A stretch of 64,000 nt of DNA from JAJDFU01 sp964641965 (GTDB taxonomy: Bacteria; Bacteroidota; Bacteroidia; Chitinophagales; Saprospiraceae), in NCBI GenBank assembly GCA_964641965.1, contig CAZXLD010000003.1:1-64000 (forward strand), read 5' to 3'. A model generated the notes under the pieces. The model had not been told where the DNA came from and searched no databases. It worked only from the letters and a program-made list of their open reading frames with translations. This document shows, one piece after another, positions 15,798-25,537 of this stretch (positions are counted from its first letter, which is position 1; each line of letters starts with the position of its first letter). The position numbers and the translations under genes are program-made.

Positions 15798-18362
15798 ATG
15801 TCCGAATCCAGACGCCGCCTCGCCGTTATTCTCTTTGCTGACATTCAGGGTTACACTTCTTTGATGGAGCGGGATGAATCTAATGCTTCCTCCCTGTTGC
15901 GCAGATTTCAGTCTGAAATAGAAGAACAAACTGCCAACTATCATGGTGAAATTATTAATTTCTACGGGGATGGTGTTTTATGTGCTTTTAACGATCCGGT
16001 AGATGCTGCTCACTGCGCAGTTGGTTTGCAGAAGGCTTTTCAGAAAGAACCCAACGTACCGGTACGCATCGGAATTCACAGCGGAACTGTAGTCTTCGAG
16101 AGTGGAAAGATCTTTGGGAACAGCGTTAACATTGCTTCCAGGATTGAATCTATGGGTTTGCCGGGTGCAATTCTTGTCTCCAAAAAAGTGCGGGATGAGC
16201 TGAGAAACCAGCCTGACTTTGAGTTAAAAATTCTTGGAGAATTTGAATTCAAGAATTTGAATGAACCACTGGAAGTATTCGCACTGGCTAATGAAGGACT
16301 AGTTGTTCCGGATGCAAGTGACATGCGAGGTAAAATCAAAAAATATGATGGTCAATCAACTGTAGATGTTGCACCGGCATCTGATAAGTGGTTTGCACGT
16401 GGCTTACAAATTGTAGGTGCTGCTGTCATCCTGGCAGGAATAGGCTATACTATTTTCTTCAGGTCCAACAATGCTAATGCAAAAACCCAGGAAATAACCT
16501 TTATAAATGCAGAAGGAGAAGAGGAGACCCGGACCTTTCTGAAGAAAGAATTCAGAAACAGCCTTCCCATTTTTCCATTTGAACAAAACGGGGGAGACAG
16601 CCTAAATCCCAACCTTGGATTAGCGCTGGCCTTCGCAGTTGGAATCGACCTCGATCAGGATAAATACCTGGATATGGACATCAATTTTTTCCGAACAGGC
16701 ACCCGCAGCACTGATTTTTCAACAGTTGACAAAATAAACCATGCCAAATCCTATTCTGATGCGCACTATGTGGATGGAAGCTACCGGTTTGAAAATGGTG
16801 AATACACACTAAGGCCTGTTATACGTACTAAATCTAATGGAAATAGTATTGCCGAACGATCTTTTCGCTCCAAGGATTATATGTTTCTAATCGATTCTGC
16901 TTCTCTTTTCATTAAGGAAGCTCTAGGGTTTTCAGAACAAAAAATTGCCGAATCCGTCGATCTGCCTTTTCGGGAAATGGTTACGGAAAGTTCGGAGGCT
17001 TTTGAAAACATGATCAAAGGATTGCGAGACTATGATTTCCGATCCTTTGAAGAGGCGCTCGAAATCGACACCACTTTTGCGCTGGCCAGTTATTTGTATT
17101 CGACCTACAGTTACGGTCAAGGCTCTATTGAAGCACGCTATGAGATCGAACGAGCTTTGCGGCACCGAAAGCGCCTCCCATACACCTGGCAAATTGAAAT
17201 CCTTTCCGACAACCACCTCATCAAAAAGAATTGGGAAAAAGCCGAACAATTGCTACTAACTCAAGTAGATATTGATCCTACGGACACCGAAACCCTAGGC
17301 TCACTTTCCAACTTGTATATGATCATCGGCCAGTACGACAAGATGTACCAGATGAAAAAGAGGATCTTTGAAATTGATCCCGGAGGCGGCAATAGACTAG
17401 AGGTCGCGCAAGCCGCATTAATCAATGGTCAAAAAGATGAAGCTGCCCAATTTGCAGAGGCTTTTCTGGAGAATGATCCCCAGAATATTTTTGCTTTGTT
17501 TTTGCTGTCTGAAGTTCGGCTACACCAAGGGAATTACCCGGCAGCCAAAGCCTTACTGGAGAAAATCACCCTTTTTAACCCCGGTAACGAATCATTGATC
17601 CAAACCCAGATTGATGCAATAACCTATCTTGAACAACATCCCGATTATTTTAAAAGGGATCCATTTTTTACGGGCACCTTCAAATTGAGTTCGTCGGGAA
17701 TGACCTTTACTATCACAGAGGTCAATGGGTTTGCCTACAACAGAGCCGAAAATCAAGGTGGATTTTTCACCTACCCCTATGATTCAATGTCTACCGCTTA
17801 CGGTGGGGTTACCACCGGCTTTATCAATGACTACCAACTAGATTCGCAAGGTGAGGTTATGCGGGTCAAGTTTACGCAAAACAATGCGGGTAATTCCTGG
17901 ACCTATTACGGCTGGAAACAGGATTCGCTGATTTGGAAAGCCGAAAAACTATTAAAGCAGCGAAAATACCCGGAAGCCCTTGTGGCGTATGAACAAGCAA
18001 TTGAACAAAATCCAGCCCATTTTTACCTTCGGCAAGCACTCGAACATATCCGCTACGTTCAGAATCAAGACCCCGAAATACTACAGAGCCGGCTTCGGAA
18101 GATTGCAGGCGAATATGGAGAGGCTAAATTCTGGGTAGAAAACGGACAGCTCATCTACAAGCGAAAGGGGCTTGGTCGCCGAACCTTTCTTCCCATTTCC
18201 GACAACCGCTTCATCACGCTTCAAGCCAATCATGCCAATTATGTATTTCTGGAACGGGCTGGAAAGCCTTATGCAGTAACCGCTTATGATTATGATGTAG
18301 AACAAAAAACCTGGGTCTTGGAAGAAGATTGGTATTATGAAAAACAAGGCTTTTTGAATTGA
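15798..18362 (+). CDS. Membrane class III nucleotidyl cyclase with TPR region (copy 1)
   Basis: The 854-residue protein begins with a class III adenylate/guanylate cyclase domain (residues about 6-170). Metal-binding Asp15 (FADIQGYTSLM) and Asp58 (GDGVLCAF), and transition-state Asn111 and Arg115 (GNSVNIASRIE), are all present, so it should be active. Asn54 replaces the usual substrate-selecting Lys three residues before GDG, so ATP or GTP preference cannot be called. One membrane helix follows (about 200-222), then a presumably periplasmic region with TPR-like helices (about 400-600), a beta-rich segment and another TPR-like helix pair. It is the first of two tandem paralogues; the cyclase domains are very alike but the C-terminal parts differ. 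Confidence 0.85.
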   Translation: MSESRRRLAVILFADIQGYTSLMERDESNASSLLRRFQSEIEEQTANYHGEIINFYGDGVLCAFNDPVDAAHCAVGLQKAFQKEPNVPVRIGIHSGTVVFESGKIFGNSVNIASRIESMGLPGAILVSKKVRDELRNQPDFELKILGEFEFKNLNEPLEVFALANEGLVVPDASDMRGKIKKYDGQSTVDVAPASDKWFARGLQIVGAAVILAGIGYTIFFRSNNANAKTQEITFINAEGEEETRTFLKKEFRNSLPIFPFEQNGGDSLNPNLGLALAFAVGIDLDQDKYLDMDINFFRTGTRSTDFSTVDKINHAKSYSDAHYVDGSYRFENGEYTLRPVIRTKSNGNSIAERSFRSKDYMFLIDSASLFIKEALGFSEQKIAESVDLPFREMVTESSEAFENMIKGLRDYDFRSFEEALEIDTTFALASYLYSTYSYGQGSIEARYEIERALRHRKRLPYTWQIEILSDNHLIKKNWEKAEQLLLTQVDIDPTDTETLGSLSNLYMIIGQYDKMYQMKKRIFEIDPGGGNRLEVAQAALINGQKDEAAQFAEAFLENDPQNIFALFLLSEVRLHQGNYPAAKALLEKITLFNPGNESLIQTQIDAITYLEQHPDYFKRDPFFTGTFKLSSSGMTFTITEVNGFAYNRAENQGGFFTYPYDSMSTAYGGVTTGFINDYQLDSQGEVMRVKFTQNNAGNSWTYYGWKQDSLIWKAEKLLKQRKYPEALVAYEQAIEQNPAHFYLRQALEHIRYVQNQDPEILQSRLRKIAGEYGEAKFWVENGQLIYKRKGLGRRTFLPISDNRFITLQANHANYVFLERAGKPYAVTAYDYDVEQKTWVLEEDWYYEKQGFLN

Positions 18363-18463
18363 ACCGGATCGCAAGGGAGTTACCCGTCTACTCGGAGTAG
18401 ACAGGTAACTCATGGGCCCCTTCCTAGTAATATTGTATTTTAATATATCCAACAAGTAGGTCT

Positions 18464-21061
18464 ATGCCTGACTCTAAACGCCGCCTCGCTGCTATTCTCT
18501 TCGCTGATATCCAGGGATACACGGCCCTAATGGGGAAAGATGAAAATCATGCTTCTTCCCTTCTAAGAAAATTCCAGGCTGAAATTGAACGTCAAATTAC
18601 TGGTCACCAGGGTCAGGTGGTCAATCTCTATGGCGACGGGGCGCTCTGTACTTTCGATAGCCCGCTCGACGCGGTGAAGTGTGGAATTCAACTTCAGGAG
18701 ACCTTCCAAAAAGATCCAGTGGTTCCAGTTCGGGTCGGGATTCACAGCGGTACAGCCGTGTTCGAAAACGGGAAAGCCTATGGTAACAGTGTGAATGTGG
18801 CCTCCCGCATCGAATCCATGAGCGTACCGGGTGCAGTTTTGGTTTCCAAAAATGTTAAGGATGAACTCAAAAACCAGCCGGAATTCCAGCTAGCCGAGAT
18901 GGGCACCTTTACCTTCAAGAATGTAGATGAGCCCATGCGAGTTTTCGCACTCGCCAATGAGGGGCTCATTGTACCGGACCCCAATAAAGTAGAGGGAAGG
19001 TTTCTGGTGGCAGAGACAAAAAATAAAGCTGATTTAAGGAAACGTCGCCTCAGAAGGAGCGTGCTGGTTATACTTTTCATTTTTCTTATCGGAGCCGTTT
19101 ATTGGTTCTATTCATCTTTTGGAAAGCCATCCATCCCAAAAGATGAATACACCAGCGTTTTAGTCATGCCTTTCGAAGTGCAAGGCAGCTCCAAATTGGC
19201 CTACCTTAGTGACGGGATGGTGGATCTCCTGAGCGCTTCTTTCGATGGTGTTGGGCCTTTTAGATCGATCGATCCCAATGCTATACTTACCCGACTGCAA
19301 AACAGAAAAGGATTTGTTCTGGATCCACAGTTTGCCTTGAAGAGCTTTTCCGATTATGGGCCAGACAGGGTCGTTACGGGCAGCATATCCCATTTGGGCG
19401 ATGCACTGCGAATTGTTGGCTCCTTATATAATGAAGAGGGGGAACTCATTGGAAAGGCCATTTCAAATGCCCCAAATGAAAAGTTGGTGTTGGCTGCACT
19501 GGATTCGTTGTGCCGGGAATTGATCTCTATGGATTTAAAATTGAAAAACCATGAGGATGAAAGCCTGGTAGCCCTTTCTACCGGGAACATGGAAGCATTG
19601 AAGAAATATCTAGAAGGGAATCGATTCGCAAGGGAAAGAAAACCTTCAGAGGCTCTTCAAGCCTATGAAGCTGCTGTTATGATGGATTCCACATTAGCTC
19701 TTGGGTGGTATAAATTATTTCTTTCTCATAACTGGGGAGGTAATAAGCGTCCTTCGATCTCTAGAGATACTGTTTTTAAGAAAGTACAAACCTATAGATC
19801 CAAGCTTCCATCAAATTATCAATTGTACCTTGATCTAACTATTGCCACTTTGAGCCTCGATTTTGATCAGGTTCAAATCTTATTTGAAAAAGGAAGGATC
19901 CAGTACAAAAAAGATCCGATCATTGATTTCCTTTACGGGGAATCCATTCGCATCCATGGGGCCAGGGATTTTAAGTCTTGGGATTTGGCAACCACCTATA
20001 ATCAAAGGGCTATGGACTTGCAGGGTGGGAGTTCAATATGGCTTTTGCGAGCTGCTTTTTTGGAAAATAATAAGGAGAGATTTGATTCCCTCCTGTATTT
20101 AGAAGTAAATCCTCCCGAAGATTTCCTTGCCATGGAACGCTGGCTTATGAGCGGGCAAAAAGAGCAAAAAGAACTGGAAGCAGCTCCCGGTTTTTTTTCT
20201 CCACCAGGGACTCCCTGGGAGGCCATTGGACCTACGTACGGTTACAATTTGGTCCGTATGGATTCTTTCAATCGCTTGCGGCTGAAAAAGTTAGAAGAGG
20301 TAGGGGTACATTCCAGAGATCTGACCTTTATCCAATCGATCTGGGAGCAGATCAGAGGCCGGGCTCCGGAGTATGAACTATTACCTCAGGATCGGCACTT
20401 TGCTACTCTTTCCTACTTTGTTACACAGGTTCCAGATCCTGCACTATTTCCGGAGTTCCCCTCATATTTTCATTTTAAGAAAATCGTGTCCGAGCCGGAG
20501 GACTTCACTCGGATGCCACAACCTAAAAAGATCTTCCCCTTAAACACCTTAAATGCCTATTGTGGGACTATAGAAGAATATCAGTCTTCATCAAAGGCCT
20601 TACAAGAATTGTTCTCTACATCAGATGGAGGTTTCGCTAAATGGTATTATTACTTTGGAGCTGTAATCCATCATCGTCGATTTGGTAGAAACGAACTGGC
20701 CTTGGCCTATATAGACTCCCTTCGCCATCAGAAGGTTCCCCCGGAAAATATAATTTACTATAATTATTCAGCAGGACCACTACACCTTATCAAAGCCAAT
20801 ATCCTGTTTCAACAGGGGAAAAGTGAGGACGCCTTGAAGTGGTACGAATCGATAAATTATATGGGCACTACCAATGCTTTGCTAATGGGGCAAACGGTTA
20901 TACAAAAAGCCAAATGCCTGGAACGATTGGGACAAAAGCAGGAAGCCCTGAAGAACTACACTTACTTTTTGGAGCTTTTCCAGGATTGTGATCCGTATTA
21001 CTACCCTTGGATAGAGGAGGCTGAGGCTGCGCGATTGAGAATTATCCAAGAGTCCGGTTGA
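18464..21061 (+). CDS. Membrane class III nucleotidyl cyclase with TolB/FlgO-like and TPR regions (copy 2)
   Basis: The 865-residue protein has an N-terminal class III cyclase domain (about 6-170) with the same metal and transition-state residues as its neighbour and the same Asn in place of the substrate-selecting Lys. After one membrane helix (about 199-218) comes a TolB/FlgO-like domain (about 228-350: VLVMPFEVQGSS, SDGMVDLLSASF, DRVVTGSISHLGDALRIVG), then TPR-like helices to the end. It lies 101 bp after copy 1. The architecture suggests an external or periplasmic sensor part controlling cytoplasmic cyclic nucleotide production; the ligand is unknown. Confidence 0.85.
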   Translation: MPDSKRRLAAILFADIQGYTALMGKDENHASSLLRKFQAEIERQITGHQGQVVNLYGDGALCTFDSPLDAVKCGIQLQETFQKDPVVPVRVGIHSGTAVFENGKAYGNSVNVASRIESMSVPGAVLVSKNVKDELKNQPEFQLAEMGTFTFKNVDEPMRVFALANEGLIVPDPNKVEGRFLVAETKNKADLRKRRLRRSVLVILFIFLIGAVYWFYSSFGKPSIPKDEYTSVLVMPFEVQGSSKLAYLSDGMVDLLSASFDGVGPFRSIDPNAILTRLQNRKGFVLDPQFALKSFSDYGPDRVVTGSISHLGDALRIVGSLYNEEGELIGKAISNAPNEKLVLAALDSLCRELISMDLKLKNHEDESLVALSTGNMEALKKYLEGNRFARERKPSEALQAYEAAVMMDSTLALGWYKLFLSHNWGGNKRPSISRDTVFKKVQTYRSKLPSNYQLYLDLTIATLSLDFDQVQILFEKGRIQYKKDPIIDFLYGESIRIHGARDFKSWDLATTYNQRAMDLQGGSSIWLLRAAFLENNKERFDSLLYLEVNPPEDFLAMERWLMSGQKEQKELEAAPGFFSPPGTPWEAIGPTYGYNLVRMDSFNRLRLKKLEEVGVHSRDLTFIQSIWEQIRGRAPEYELLPQDRHFATLSYFVTQVPDPALFPEFPSYFHFKKIVSEPEDFTRMPQPKKIFPLNTLNAYCGTIEEYQSSSKALQELFSTSDGGFAKWYYYFGAVIHHRRFGRNELALAYIDSLRHQKVPPENIIYYNYSAGPLHLIKANILFQQGKSEDALKWYESINYMGTTNALLMGQTVIQKAKCLERLGQKQEALKNYTYFLELFQDCDPYYYPWIEEAEAARLRIIQESG

Positions 21062-21097
21062 CGTGTAATGCCACTTTTACATTTAAAATTTTGAATT

Positions 21098-22222
21098 CTA
21101 TATTTTACATTTCGATAGCGCCCGTTCCACCACTTCCACCGCCCGCTCCCAGTTGTATTTTTCTCGTTGCACTTTTCCTTTTTCAACCAGTCGCTGACGT
21201 AGGTTTTCATCCTCCCAAATTCGTTGCATGGCCGCTGCCATGTCTTTCTCCTTTTCCGGGTCCACCAACAAGGCCGCCTCCCCTGCCACTTCCGGCATAC
21301 TGGACCGATTAGAAGTGATAACCGGCACTTCAGCCTCCATAGCCTCCAATAATGGAACCCCGAAACCTTCAAACAAGGAAACATAGGTCAAGGCCACTGC
21401 AGCACCCATCAATGCCGGCAATTGTTCGTCTTTGACATAGCCCAGAAAGACAATATCCTTTTGATGATTCGCCTCTTCCCAGGCAGAATTAACTTCCCCC
21501 GTTTTCCAGGCCATACGGCCCGCCAGCAGCAATTTGATGATTGATCCCGAACTGGATTTAAAACGATCGAATGCCCGGATCAGCCGGGCAATATTTTTTC
21601 TCGGATGAATGGAGCCCACATAAAAAAAATAGGGTTCCCCTTCAGCGTAGTTCGACCTTACACTCTCCATTTCAGACGCTCCGAGAGGTTTGAATTCGGG
21701 GTCGGCGGCATTGCAAGCTACCGAAATCTTGTCTGGAGCTAAGCCGTATTGCTTTATAATGTCTTGCCGGGTGTATTCCGAAACCGCGACAATATGCCGG
21801 GCTTTTTGGTAGTAACGAGGAATGTAGTATTCGTAAAATCGACTGGCTAATCGATTCACCTGATCGGGATAATGACGAAAGGCAAGGTCATGGCAAACCA
21901 CTACCGTGGAGCAATGAGCAGCTAAAGAGCCATAGTTATCCGGAGATAGAAAAACATCAACTTTTTGCTTTCTTAGTACATAGGGCACGGCCCACTCATA
22001 CCACAAATAAAAAAGGACCGGATGACGAGCCGGCGGAGGCACTACAATTGGCTTAACATTCGGACCTAGAATGAATTTGGGATCGAATGGGCGATCAAAT
22101 AAAAAAAGGAATTCCCAATCCGGATGGCGTTCCACCAACCGGCTGACTACCTCCAGGGTAAAACGACCGATACCTTCTAAGGGGCCTGGCATCAAAAAAC
22201 GTGTATTGATTGCAATACGCAT
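21098..22222 (-). CDS. Glycosyltransferase family 4 (GT1-type) protein
   Basis: The 374-residue GT-B protein has an N-terminal acceptor domain (MRIAINTRFLMPGPLEGIGRF) and a C-terminal Glycos_transf_1 domain. Typical elements are YVGSIHPRKNIARLIRAF, FLGYVKDEQLPALM, and the EX7E-type nucleotide-sugar site in SLFEGFGVPLLEAMEAEVPVI. Such enzymes add hexoses to lipid-linked or cell-wall glycans. No polysaccharide cluster surrounds it, so acceptor and donor are unknown. Its upstream region carries a near-match (TGACCTTTG) to the -7 promoter box just before the ATG and is shared with divergent nadB. Confidence 0.9.
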   Translation of the reverse strand: MRIAINTRFLMPGPLEGIGRFTLEVVSRLVERHPDWEFLFLFDRPFDPKFILGPNVKPIVVPPPARHPVLFYLWYEWAVPYVLRKQKVDVFLSPDNYGSLAAHCSTVVVCHDLAFRHYPDQVNRLASRFYEYYIPRYYQKARHIVAVSEYTRQDIIKQYGLAPDKISVACNAADPEFKPLGASEMESVRSNYAEGEPYFFYVGSIHPRKNIARLIRAFDRFKSSSGSIIKLLLAGRMAWKTGEVNSAWEEANHQKDIVFLGYVKDEQLPALMGAAVALTYVSLFEGFGVPLLEAMEAEVPVITSNRSSMPEVAGEAALLVDPEKEKDMAAAMQRIWEDENLRQRLVEKGKVQREKYNWERAVEVVERALSKCKI

Positions 22223-22311
22223 ATGGAGGCAAAGGTCATCATTTGGTGAAATTCCTCCTCCATTTCAACCCAATTTCCTGCCGTACATTAGCTTTTAAAA
22301 GAAACAGGAAC

Positions 22312-23913
22312 ATGCCACAAACCGATATACTCATTTTGGGCGCCGGTATCGGGGGACTTAGTACAGCTATTCAGGTAGCTCAGGAACGGCCGGATTTGGA
22401 GATCACCCTGCTTACTAAAACGGAGGAAGGCGAAAGTAATACCAAATATGCTCAGGGCGGAGTAGCTGCTGTATGGGACCTCAAGATCGATTCTGTTGAA
22501 AAGCATTTATCCGATACCCTGGATGCAGGGGATGGCCTTTGTAATGCCGATATCGTCCGATTGGTGGTAGAGGAAGGGCCGGATCGGGTGCGGGAGCTCA
22601 TTCACTGGGGAGCCCGGTTTGACGAAGCCGACGGTGGAGGTTATGACCTGGGGCGCGAAGGTGGCCATACGGAGAATCGCATTTTGCACTTTAAAGACCT
22701 GACCGGTTGGGAAATCCAACGAACCCTACTAGCGAAGGCCCATACTTTTTCCAACATTCACATTCTCGAGCACTACTTTGCCGTAGATCTGATCACTCAG
22801 CACCATCTCGGTATGGCCGTAACTCGCCTAACTCCCGGGATTGAATGTTATGGAGCCTATGCATTGAATAAAAAAACCAATGCCATCGATACCTTTTTAG
22901 CCAAGTGTACGGTACTGGCAACCGGTGGGGCCGGTCAGGTATATCGGAATACGACCAATCCAGTAATCGCTTCCGGCGATGGAATGGCTATGGTCTATCG
23001 GGCCAAAGGGCGGATTGAGAATATGGAGTTTGTGCAATTCCACCCGACCTCCTTGTTTAACCCAGCCGGAGAGAATCCGTCATTTCTTGTCTCAGAGGCG
23101 GTCCGCGGTTTTGGTGGTGTTCTAAAAACACAGGATGGCGAAGAATTCATGCACCGGTATGACGAACGAAAATCACTAGCACCTAGAGATATTGTTGCAC
23201 GAGCGATCGATAATGAAATGAAGATTCGCGGAGAGGAATGCATGTGGTTGGATTGTACCCATTTGAACCAAGCCGAATTCGAAAAACACTTTCCCACCAT
23301 ATCATCCAAATGCCACGAACTTGGAATTGATCCCGCTAAGGATATGATTCCAGTAGTGCCGGCCTGCCATTATTTCTGTGGAGGTATTCAGATAGATGAT
23401 AAAGCGGCAACCTCAATTAACAGACTGTATGCAGTTGGGGAGTGTACCTGTTCTGGTTTACATGGAGCTAATCGTCTGGCTTCAAACTCCTTACTGGAAG
23501 CATTAGTCTTTGGCGATAAAGCGGCAACCGATATTCTTCCTAAAATCGATCATTGGGATATTCAGCTGGGCATTCCAGATTGGAATGCAGCCGGAACTAC
23601 GGATCCAAAAGAAAAAGTCCTAATCACACAGAGCCTCAAAGAACTTAAAGAAATCATGAGTAGCTATGTGGGTATTGTGCGTACCAATGTGCGGATCAAG
23701 CGTGCCCTGGACCGGCTTGGATTACTGTATAGGGAAACCGACGAACTGTACAACACCACGAGTGTTTCTCCCCAGCTTTGTGAATTGCGCAATCTAATCA
23801 CAATTGGCTACCTGGTTACGCGTTCAGCCGGTTTGCGAAGGGAAAGTAGAGGACTACATTTTAACACTGACTTCCCGGAAAAGCAGGAGTTTTTGGTAGA
23901 CTCTATTTTGTGA
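22312..23913 (+). CDS. nadB: L-aspartate oxidase NadB
   Basis: NadB is an FAD enzyme that oxidises L-aspartate to iminoaspartate, the first step of de novo NAD synthesis. The 533-residue protein has the dinucleotide-binding ILGAGIGGLSTAIQVA at the start, the succinate dehydrogenase-like KYAQGGVAAVW, GGAGQVYRNTTNP, FHPTSLF and the flavin-contacting GLHGANRLASNSLLEALVFG. The C-terminal helical domain is present. ATG at 22312 begins the conserved N-terminus; an earlier in-frame ATG at 22210 overlaps the divergent gene and is unlikely. nadA and nadC are not in the window. Confidence 0.96.
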   Translation: MPQTDILILGAGIGGLSTAIQVAQERPDLEITLLTKTEEGESNTKYAQGGVAAVWDLKIDSVEKHLSDTLDAGDGLCNADIVRLVVEEGPDRVRELIHWGARFDEADGGGYDLGREGGHTENRILHFKDLTGWEIQRTLLAKAHTFSNIHILEHYFAVDLITQHHLGMAVTRLTPGIECYGAYALNKKTNAIDTFLAKCTVLATGGAGQVYRNTTNPVIASGDGMAMVYRAKGRIENMEFVQFHPTSLFNPAGENPSFLVSEAVRGFGGVLKTQDGEEFMHRYDERKSLAPRDIVARAIDNEMKIRGEECMWLDCTHLNQAEFEKHFPTISSKCHELGIDPAKDMIPVVPACHYFCGGIQIDDKAATSINRLYAVGECTCSGLHGANRLASNSLLEALVFGDKAATDILPKIDHWDIQLGIPDWNAAGTTDPKEKVLITQSLKELKEIMSSYVGIVRTNVRIKRALDRLGLLYRETDELYNTTSVSPQLCELRNLITIGYLVTRSAGLRRESRGLHFNTDFPEKQEFLVDSIL

Positions 23914-23955
23914 TCTGTCTAGATGGGTTAGTGTCTCGAATTCCAGATGGCGGGC

Positions 23956-24435
23956 TCAACCCAATAGTTTTTCCAGCACCTCTGCTATCAATTGGGGCTC
24001 GAAGCCTTGGCGGTAGGCATAGGTTTTCAGCTTTTGCCTGCGCTCCCAATAGTCTTCAGTATTCAGCTGGTTAACTCTTTTTTCTAACTGATCAGCCAAA
24101 GACTGACGGTAGGCTTTAGGGTCAATTTCTTCCATTGCCTTTCGAATGCAGTATTCACTTATCCCACGTTGATTTAGTTCCCTCTGGATTCGCAAGCGGC
24201 CTCGGCCTTTTATTTTGAATTTTCCTCTCGCATAAGCTTGGGCAAAACGCTCCTCATTCAAAAAATCTTCAAGTACCAACTCGGAGGTCACCTCATCGGC
24301 GTAGGCTCCAAAAAGGCCCCATCCTGCTAATTTTTGACGCACTTCCTGATGGCACCGCTCCTGGTAGGCGCAATAGCGTTGAAGCCGTTTCAGGGCCTCT
24401 TCTCGACTGACATACTTCTTTTTCGATTCTTTCAC
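23956..24435 (-). CDS. recX: Regulatory protein RecX
   Basis: RecX binds RecA filaments and limits their activity. The 159-residue protein has three tandem three-helix repeats typical of the family: SREEALKRLQRYCAYQERC, LVLEDFLNEERFAQAYARGKFKIKGRGRLRIQRELNQRG, and the third repeat ending LKTYAYRQGF. It converges with nadB with a 42-bp gap and is not linked to recA here. Confidence 0.9.
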   Translation of the reverse strand: MKESKKKYVSREEALKRLQRYCAYQERCHQEVRQKLAGWGLFGAYADEVTSELVLEDFLNEERFAQAYARGKFKIKGRGRLRIQRELNQRGISEYCIRKAMEEIDPKAYRQSLADQLEKRVNQLNTEDYWERRQKLKTYAYRQGFEPQLIAEVLEKLLG

Positions 24436-24539
24436 CTAGGAATTCAATAATTTTTAATTTGATTATTACCCTAACAAAGCTCCAGGCATTTATCTTGCCA
24501 AAAGATCACCTTTTACAACTCATAAAAAACCCACATTAA

Positions 24540-25358
24540 ATGAATCTGGATTCCATTTTAACAAACATTCAAGACATCATCGCAGCCTATGGCCTCCAGG
24601 TAATCGGTGCCATTTTAACGCTAGTCATTGGTTTCTGGTTGGCAGGTTGGTTGACCCGAATGGTCAAACGGGCCATGGAAAAGCGAAACCTGGATGCCAC
24701 CATTCGCCCCTTCATTGCCTCCCTGATCAATGTAGGATTGAAAGTCCTGGTTTTGCTGACCGTAGCCGGTATGTTTGGTATTGAGACCACCTCTTTCATT
24801 GCTATTTTCAGTGCTTTGGCTTTCGCTGTCGGTCTGGCATTACAAGGTAATTTATCACATTTCGCTAGTGGAATTCTCATCCTGGTATTTAAGCCGTTTC
24901 GAGTTGGCGATTTCATTGTAACCCAGGGCTATTCAGGAACGGTTAAGGAAATCCAGATTTTCAATACCATCCTTACGACCTTGGACAATCGAATCATTAT
25001 CATTCCCAATGGTGCCATCACTTCTGGACCCATTGAGAACCTAACTTCTCCTGGAGAGCGCAAAGTGGATATGACCTTTGGTATTGGCTATAATGACGAT
25101 ATCGATAAAGCCCGGGGCATTATTGATCGGGTGATTAAAGAAACACCTAATGTGATGCTGGATAAGGGCTATGACATCTTAGTTAAGGAATTGGGTGATA
25201 GCTCTGTAAACTTTGCTGTCCGAGTTTGGTGTAATGTAGAGCATTATTGGGGTATTTATTTTCATATGCAAGAAACCATCAAAAAGGAGTTCGACAAGGA
25301 GGGTGTCGGCATCCCTTTTCCTCAGATGGATGTCCACCTCTTCCGCTCCGAGAGCTAG
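24540..25358 (+). CDS. Small-conductance mechanosensitive channel (MscS family)
   Basis: The 272-residue protein is a short MscS-type channel. Three membrane helices lie in residues about 15-110; the third contains the Gly/Ala-rich pore stretch ALAFAVGLALQGNLSHFASG. The beta domain signature FKPFRVGDFIV follows, then the cytoplasmic alpha/beta domain to the C-terminus. These channels release solutes on hypo-osmotic shock. Length matches E. coli MscS (286). It stands alone between divergent recX and the BTAD regulator. Confidence 0.93.
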   Translation: MNLDSILTNIQDIIAAYGLQVIGAILTLVIGFWLAGWLTRMVKRAMEKRNLDATIRPFIASLINVGLKVLVLLTVAGMFGIETTSFIAIFSALAFAVGLALQGNLSHFASGILILVFKPFRVGDFIVTQGYSGTVKEIQIFNTILTTLDNRIIIIPNGAITSGPIENLTSPGERKVDMTFGIGYNDDIDKARGIIDRVIKETPNVMLDKGYDILVKELGDSSVNFAVRVWCNVEHYWGIYFHMQETIKKEFDKEGVGIPFPQMDVHLFRSES

Positions 25359-25537
25359 AAGCTTGGATGTCCAGTCAGCATCCCTTGTCTTTGCACGCCC
25401 ATTTCAGATGATTTGAAAAAGAAGGTTCTTCCAGATCCCTGGTAGATAAGTGCAAACTAGACAAAGTTGCTGCCAACTTACTGATGAACCCTTCTTCGGC
25501 CAAGTGAACCCGGAGAAGGGTTACCTGTTTTTTAAAA

